From positions 1-27,908 of the forward strand of contig DAOWMR010000003.1 in assembly GCA_030642995.1 (NCBI GenBank): 27,908 nt of DNA, given 5' to 3'. A program made the translations under genes and the position numbers. The notes below the pieces were generated by a model that ran no database searches, had not been told where the DNA came from, and was given only the letters and a program-made list of their open reading frames with translations. Below are positions 23,936 through 27,908 of this stretch, piece by piece. Origin of the DNA: Spirochaetales bacterium. Its GTDB lineage: Bacteria > Spirochaetota > Spirochaetia > DSM-27196 > SLST01. Positions within the stretch are counted from its first letter, which is position 1; every line of letters starts with the position of its first letter.

Positions 23936-25391
23936 CGCACCTTTCGCAGATTCCGCGGTACTTGCCGCCCACGTGCTCAGCGTAGACCGCTCCACCGGCG
24001 GCCCACACTTCCTCTATCCCGTTCTCAAACACGTTCCCCAGGAATCTGTCGCGTCTGAGATCCTCCCGGCAGAGCGGCACATTGCCGTCCACCCGAACCG
24101 TGAGGTCCCGTTGAAGATGCCAGCACGGAAACCTGTTCAGGGGCGCCAGATCACCAACGCGACGATCCGGTAGACGGCCCGAGAACCAGTCGTATTTTTG
24201 AATGATCACATTCTCCGTCTTCTCGGTCCAGTGGCCGTAGAACTCTTCCAGAGTAGGCTCGGTCAGGTCACACCGGATTGCCTGCACGTGCGCACGATCT
24301 GGAATGACCGAAATCGCTGTCTCGGCGAACTCAACCGCTTCCGCGAAGCCCTCGCCACGGATATCCCGGTAGGTTTCCGCATCGTGCGTGTCCAGACCCA
24401 CGATTACGACAATCCCGTCCCGAGCAAGCAAACCGTCACGGGACTCGACATCCCAGCCTACTCCGGACGTCTCAACGATCAGTTTCAAAGGCGGTCGTGA
24501 GACTACCGCGTCAACGAGTCCCAATACCTCCGGGTGAAGCGAAATCTCCCCCCAGTGCGAGATGCTGATTACCGCCTCCGGCGAAAACTCATGAATTTGC
24601 GCAACCAACTCCTCGAACTTCGCTGCCGACATGACGGCCCCCGGCGCGAGTACGTGACCGTAGACTGACGGATAGGGACTGTAGGTGACTTCGTGCACGT
24701 CCTGCTCAATCACCTGAACCGAGACGTATCTGGGCAGTGAACGGTGAAGCAGACCACGCTCAGCGACGTGGTCCGGCCACGCATCAATACTGCTCGGGCC
24801 TCCGCCGGCCAGCGCGTCGCAGACCTGGAAATTAGCCCTGGTATCTACAGCAAGCGTCAGGCGCAGCAGCCGCTGGTCGGTTCGGCTCAACTCGGTCTCG
24901 ATGTCAAATCGATTCATGTCCTTCTGGATCACGCGAAACAGGCTCTCCCGGGTGACCTCACCGTGCATATCAGCTGAAAGCTCACGAAGATAGGCGAGTG
25001 ACCTTCCGCGAAGGAGTTCCGGCGCCAGACCCACCGGATAACCATCGGCGAACGTGTAATCGGCCCGGTGGCGCGTATGACGATCCATCAATCTCCCGGC
25101 CAGCTCACGGTTCACAAAGGGCTGGTCGAGGAAGGTCAGAAGAAGAACATCATCGGGGTCTTCTATCAGATCGGCAAGCGCAGCCACAAGCGTAGCAGTC
25201 TCCCATGACGGCCGAATCTTCCACTCCCAGTTATCCGGCACACCGGGAATCTCTTCCGTCCCGCATATGACCACACGAGATACCTCGGAGAGAGATCCAA
25301 CGAAGTCAGCAACACGAACTAAGGTTGTCTCGTCGCCGACAGGCTTTTCCAGATAGGGAGACGGCTTGCCAGCATACAAGCATACAATCAT
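23910..25391 (-). CDS. Spiro-SPASM-type protein: nucleotidyltransferase-like N-terminus, radical-SAM-like barrel without CxxxCxxC, SPASM/twitch Cys motif
   Basis: 493 residues from ATG 25391 (an in-frame GTG lies 2 codons upstream; GGAAG precedes both). Residues 1-~200 read like a sugar nucleotidyltransferase (DDVLLLTFLDQPFVN, HRADYTFADGYPVGLAPELL). From ~225 the pattern of a radical SAM barrel appears (EAVISISHWGEISLHPEVL, LIVETSGVGW, VIVGLDTHDAETY), but where the CxxxCxxC loop should be the sequence is TYSPYPSVYGHV, with no Cys. The C-terminal SPASM-type region keeps C423, C441, C482 and C485. I recall a spirochaete-restricted family called spiro-SPASM with these traits. First gene of the cluster. 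Confidence 0.85.
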   Translation of the reverse strand: MIVCLYAGKPSPYLEKPVGDETTLVRVADFVGSLSEVSRVVICGTEEIPGVPDNWEWKIRPSWETATLVAALADLIEDPDDVLLLTFLDQPFVNRELAGRLMDRHTRHRADYTFADGYPVGLAPELLRGRSLAYLRELSADMHGEVTRESLFRVIQKDMNRFDIETELSRTDQRLLRLTLAVDTRANFQVCDALAGGGPSSIDAWPDHVAERGLLHRSLPRYVSVQVIEQDVHEVTYSPYPSVYGHVLAPGAVMSAAKFEELVAQIHEFSPEAVISISHWGEISLHPEVLGLVDAVVSRPPLKLIVETSGVGWDVESRDGLLARDGIVVIVGLDTHDAETYRDIRGEGFAEAVEFAETAISVIPDRAHVQAIRCDLTEPTLEEFYGHWTEKTENVIIQKYDWFSGRLPDRRVGDLAPLNRFPCWHLQRDLTVRVDGNVPLCREDLRRDRFLGNVFENGIEEVWAAGGAVYAEHVGGKYRGICERCDEYYTFNF

Positions 25392-25439
25392 CTTCACTAC
25401 TTCCTTATCGACACGCCCGGTAGCGTCATTTACGCCCGA

Positions 25440-25468
25440 TTGAGTTTATCATGGCAACACGATAAGCT
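25440..25468 (+). promoter_or_regulatory. Possible xseA promoter in the divergent spiro-SPASM/xseA region
   Basis: TTGAGT (25440-25445), 17-nt spacer, TAAGCT (25463-25468), then 7 nt to ATG 25476, which lacks a Shine-Dalgarno sequence; a leaderless mRNA is possible. A 7-bp inverted repeat CTTATCG (25404-25410)/CGATAAG (25460-25466) brackets the region. Confidence 0.35.
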
Positions 25469-25475
25469 CCACGCG

Positions 25476-26693
25476 ATGTCCGATCGGTCGGCGGCGCCAC
25501 TTACGGTGACCGAGTTAACCCACCAGATCAAGACCCGACTCGAGTCGCACTTCCCTTTCGTCAACGTTGAAGGTGAGCTGTCCAACGTTCGCCCCTCGTC
25601 AACGGGCCACCTCTACTTCACTCTCAAGGATGAGGACGCATCACTCTCCGCGGTGATGTTCCGCGGCCGTTGCGCCGGTCTCACCTTCTCACCCGAAGAC
25701 GGTCAGCTTGTCACCGCCTCGGGAAGCATCAGCGTCTACGCAAAACGTGGCAGCTATCAGATCATCGTTGAACGAATGCGGGTGGCAGGCGTCGGACGCA
25801 TTCTTGCGACGCTTGAAGACCGCAAACAGCGCCTCGCCGCGGAGGGCCTCTTCGACGAGAGTCGCAAAAAACGCCTGCCTCTTTTGCCCAAACGGGTTGC
25901 GGTGGTCACCTCTCCAACCGGAGCCGCTCTGCGTGACATCCTCCAGGTCCTCGGCCGCCGCCACGCCGGCATAGACGTCACTATCTGTCCCACCCCGGTC
26001 CAGGGCGACCAGGCGGCACCGCAGATTGCGAAGATGATCCGGATTGCCGGGACGCACCGCCTCGGCGACGTCATCATTGTGGGACGCGGCGGAGGATCCA
26101 TAGAGGATCTCCTTCCCTTCTCCGATGAGGAGGTTGTTCGAGCCGTTGCCGACTGTGAAGTGCCGGTCATCGCGGCCGTTGGTCATGAGGTTGACTGGGC
26201 GCTTGTGGACTATGCCGCCGACCACCGCGCACCCACCCCTTCCGCTGCAGCCGAAGTTGTTTCATCCAGCCGCGAAGAACTTGGGCTCCGCGTGATGGAG
26301 ACGGGGCGAACAGTGGTGTCAACTTTCGCAGACCGCATGTCGCGCGCGAGCCTGGTTCTGAGCCGGTTTACGCCGGAAGAACTTCACCGTGCCTACGATT
26401 CCCTCGCCCAACCGATCTTGCTCGAGTTTGACAAGGTTCGCGAGGATCTCATTGCAACAATGGCCGACCGTGCTCGCGCCGTCCGCCACGCCCTGGAGCT
26501 TGCCGAGAAGCAACTGGAATCGTGCTCGCCCTACGAAGTGCTCAAGCGCGGGTACGCTGTCGTTAGAGATGCCCGCGGCACCGTGCTTACCGACGCATCC
26601 CGCATCGACTCAGGAACGCCAATTCAAGTTCGCCTCGCACGAGGACGACTCGATGCGACCGTACAGGAGACACATCCCGATGAAGAGCTTTGA
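25476..26693 (+). CDS. xseA: Exodeoxyribonuclease VII large subunit
   Basis: Catalytic subunit of the single-strand exonuclease that degrades DNA to oligonucleotides. 405 residues. The N-terminal OB fold begins PLTVTELTHQIKTRLE and contains GHLYFTLKDEDA. The catalytic domain has KRVAVVTSPTGAALRDIL, VGRGGGSIEDLLPF and PVIAAVGHEVDW, then ADHRAPTPSAAAE. A coiled coil and a short C-terminal segment (LKRGYAVVRD) end it. ATG 25476 places PLTVTEL about 8 residues in, as in relatives; no ribosome binding site is visible. Its end overlaps xseB by 14 bp. Confidence 0.97.
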   Translation: MSDRSAAPLTVTELTHQIKTRLESHFPFVNVEGELSNVRPSSTGHLYFTLKDEDASLSAVMFRGRCAGLTFSPEDGQLVTASGSISVYAKRGSYQIIVERMRVAGVGRILATLEDRKQRLAAEGLFDESRKKRLPLLPKRVAVVTSPTGAALRDILQVLGRRHAGIDVTICPTPVQGDQAAPQIAKMIRIAGTHRLGDVIIVGRGGGSIEDLLPFSDEEVVRAVADCEVPVIAAVGHEVDWALVDYAADHRAPTPSAAAEVVSSSREELGLRVMETGRTVVSTFADRMSRASLVLSRFTPEELHRAYDSLAQPILLEFDKVREDLIATMADRARAVRHALELAEKQLESCSPYEVLKRGYAVVRDARGTVLTDASRIDSGTPIQVRLARGRLDATVQETHPDEEL

Positions 26694-26934
26694 AGACCGC
26701 CTCAAGCGACTGGAAGAGATCAGCCAACAGATTCGCGACGGAGAAATCCCTCTGGAAAAGGCCGCCGAACTCTTCGAGGAGGGAGTGACGCTCGCAAGGG
26801 GGCTGGAGAAGGAACTGAACCGCATCGATCGCAAGGTCCAGCAGCTCATCAATGAGCCCGCCGAGCCCGGGGAAAAACCTGTGCTGGAGCTGTTCCCGGA
26901 ATTGTCGGAACTCACCGACACGCAATCGGACTGA
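26680..26934 (+). CDS. xseB: Exodeoxyribonuclease VII small subunit
   Basis: 84 residues, the usual size. Helical hairpin with SFEDRLKRLEEISQQIRDG, then PLEKAAELFEEGVTLARG, matching XseB, which wraps the XseA coiled coil. The ATG at 26680 overlaps the xseA end, with GGAG about 11 nt upstream. It converges with the DUF192 gene, only 14 bp apart. Confidence 0.93.
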   Translation: MKSFEDRLKRLEEISQQIRDGEIPLEKAAELFEEGVTLARGLEKELNRIDRKVQQLINEPAEPGEKPVLELFPELSELTDTQSD

Positions 26935-26948
26935 GATCGGCCACTTCT

Positions 26949-27386
26949 CTATTTCAGAACTCGATCTGCAAGCGCGTCCGACAGGGTGAGCCGGTCACCC
27001 ACCGAAATGTCCCACCGGCCGAATGCGCCCTGATTGACCTCCAATGCGTACATCGCCGGGTTTCGTGAGAATACGCTCTCCAGAGAAAACGGTTCCATGT
27101 CGTGGATCTCGCGGATGACCAGGCGCTCGTCAATGTAGGCAATTGACAGGGGAACGCTTGTGTTGCGCATGTAGAATGCCCGCACGGCACTCTCCTCAAA
27201 CACAAAGAGCATCCCCTGGGATTCAGGGACCGATTCCCGGAACATCAATCCGCGGGCCCGTGTTTCCTCGGTATCGGCAATCTCAATATCGAGCTGGATC
27301 GATCCTATGGACAGGCGGTAGAGGTCGCCGTCGGCACAGCCACTCAGACCCGCTGCAACGACAAGCGCGAAAAAGAGGCTTCTCAC
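26949..27386 (-). CDS. DUF192-family lipoprotein
   Basis: 145 residues. A lipoprotein signal with lipobox LSGC puts the modified cysteine at 17. The DUF192 domain follows (ADTEETRARGLMFRES, GMLFVFEESAVRAFYMRNT, SIAYIDERLVIREIHDM, ALEVNQGAFGRWDISVGD). Function of the family is unknown. The start is GTG, overlapping the upstream gene's stop as GTGA. Length and motifs are complete. Confidence 0.9.
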   Translation of the reverse strand: MRSLFFALVVAAGLSGCADGDLYRLSIGSIQLDIEIADTEETRARGLMFRESVPESQGMLFVFEESAVRAFYMRNTSVPLSIAYIDERLVIREIHDMEPFSLESVFSRNPAMYALEVNQGAFGRWDISVGDRLTLSDALADRVLK

Positions 27387-27908
27387 AGTTGTTCCAGGAA
27401 ACGTTCGCGGGTCATGCTCTCCAACGATTCCTCCAGCACACCCGTCTCTACAATGCCGGTAAAAAGCTCAACGTCAACATATTTCACGGTGAGTGGGCTC
27501 TCAAGCGAGAGAATGACCTCGGTGGATTCCCAAACTGCAAGCCCCGGGTCCAGCCTGTCCGGTTCGCCGTATCGGCTGCTGAACTCGCTGAATACACCGA
27601 AATAGTCCAGTCGGGTCCGGTTCAACATCAGCGTGAGCACGTAGAGCTGATCGTCGGTGAACTGAAGAATTGCCCGTTCGATAAACGCAACACCCCCGGT
27701 CTGAATGATCGGAAGACCGCTCGACGGAAGGAAGCTGACATCGGGATCCCCCCGATAGTTGAAGTTCGGGTCCACACCGAGTGCGGCTTTCGCGGCCTCA
27801 ATGGTCATTCCCAGTCTGAGGTCTCGAAATCCATTCTGAATTTCCACATCACCGGCATCCTGCGCAAACGGAAGTCCGGTCACACCGACGACAAAAAGCA
27901 CTGTCAGC
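27383..27908 (-). CDS. Exported protein, unknown (5' end outside window)
   Basis: At least 174 codons; the frame is open to the window edge, so the true start and first part of the signal peptide are missing. The visible N-terminus is hydrophobic and ends like a signal peptide (LFVVGVTGLPFAQDAG). The mature part begins FRDLRLGMTIEAAKAALG, a pattern similar to BamE/SmpA-like or MORN-adjacent 'GMs.eevk..lG' modules, then FGVFSEFSSRYGEPDRLDP, as in small periplasmic proteins that repeat this type of unit. No named family. It overlaps the DUF192 lipoprotein by 4 bp, so both are probably envelope proteins made together. Confidence 0.7.
   Translation of the reverse strand, partial: LTVLFVVGVTGLPFAQDAGDVEIQNGFRDLRLGMTIEAAKAALGVDPNFNYRGDPDVSFLPSSGLPIIQTGGVAFIERAILQFTDDQLYVLTLMLNRTRLDYFGVFSEFSSRYGEPDRLDPGLAVWESTEVILSLESPLTVKYVDVELFTGIVETGVLEESLESMTRERFLEQL

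Noticed and set aside
1..27908. CRISPR array, insertion sequence, prophage or integrated element
   Set aside because: No spaced direct repeats, transposase, integrase or terminal inverted repeats were found; composition and gene order look like ordinary chromosome.

Overview
The window is a gene-dense stretch of a spirochaete chromosome (phylum Spirochaetota). The strongest lineage markers are a periplasmic flagellar sheath protein FlaA (17312-18334, minus) and a protein matching the spirochaete-specific 'spiro-SPASM' type (23910-25391, minus). Composition is moderately GC-rich. Genes are tightly packed, with many 4-bp start/stop overlaps. I see no mobile element, phage gene, CRISPR array or rRNA.

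Layout. (1) 1-3504, minus: a run of zinc-ribbon protein, murI, rsgA and mutS2; mutS2 is cut by the window edge and carries an apparent 1-nt frameshift near its 5' end. (2) 3584-4704, plus: a pentapeptide-repeat protein overlapping a metallo-beta-lactamase-fold protein that has lost most metal ligands. (3) 4637-6680, minus: yggS, a small membrane protein and an RluD-type pseudouridine synthase. (4) 6811-8328, plus: pdxS-pdxT, the PLP synthase, divergent from the PLP-homeostasis gene yggS. (5) 8360-10229, minus: HAD phosphatase and polyprenyl diphosphate synthase, preceded by a possible small or broken ORF. (6) 10463-14794, plus: ilvB-ilvN-leuC-leuD for branched-chain amino acids. (7) A minus-strand tRNA-Val(GAC) with its own promoter and terminator. 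(8) 15064-17120, plus: two exported proteins with beta-barrel character, possibly outer-membrane proteins. (9) 17312-25391, minus: flaA behind its own sigma70-type promoter. Upstream of it lies a tightly overlapping cluster of spiro-SPASM protein, GT2-like glycosyltransferase, SpsF-type nucleotidyltransferase, a PseG-like/methyltransferase fusion, an ATP-grasp enzyme and a GerMN-domain protein. (10) 25476-26934, plus: xseA-xseB (exonuclease VII). (11) 26949-27908, minus: a DUF192 lipoprotein and an exported protein cut by the window edge.

How they work together. Most of the window is housekeeping: B6 supply, Ile/Val/Leu synthesis, ribosome biogenesis, peptidoglycan precursor supply, DNA repair and isoprenoids. 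The least understood unit is the cluster at 18964-25391. Its enzymes look like a sugar-activation, sugar-transfer and modification pathway similar to nonulosonic-acid (PseG/SpsF/NeuA-like) systems. It includes a radical-SAM-like protein without the usual cysteine triad, and it sits next to flaA. A role in decorating flagella or the cell surface is an inference from that context. Several genes (zinc-ribbon, yggS, xseA) have a possible -10 box only 6-7 nt before the start codon, which would predict leaderless mRNAs.
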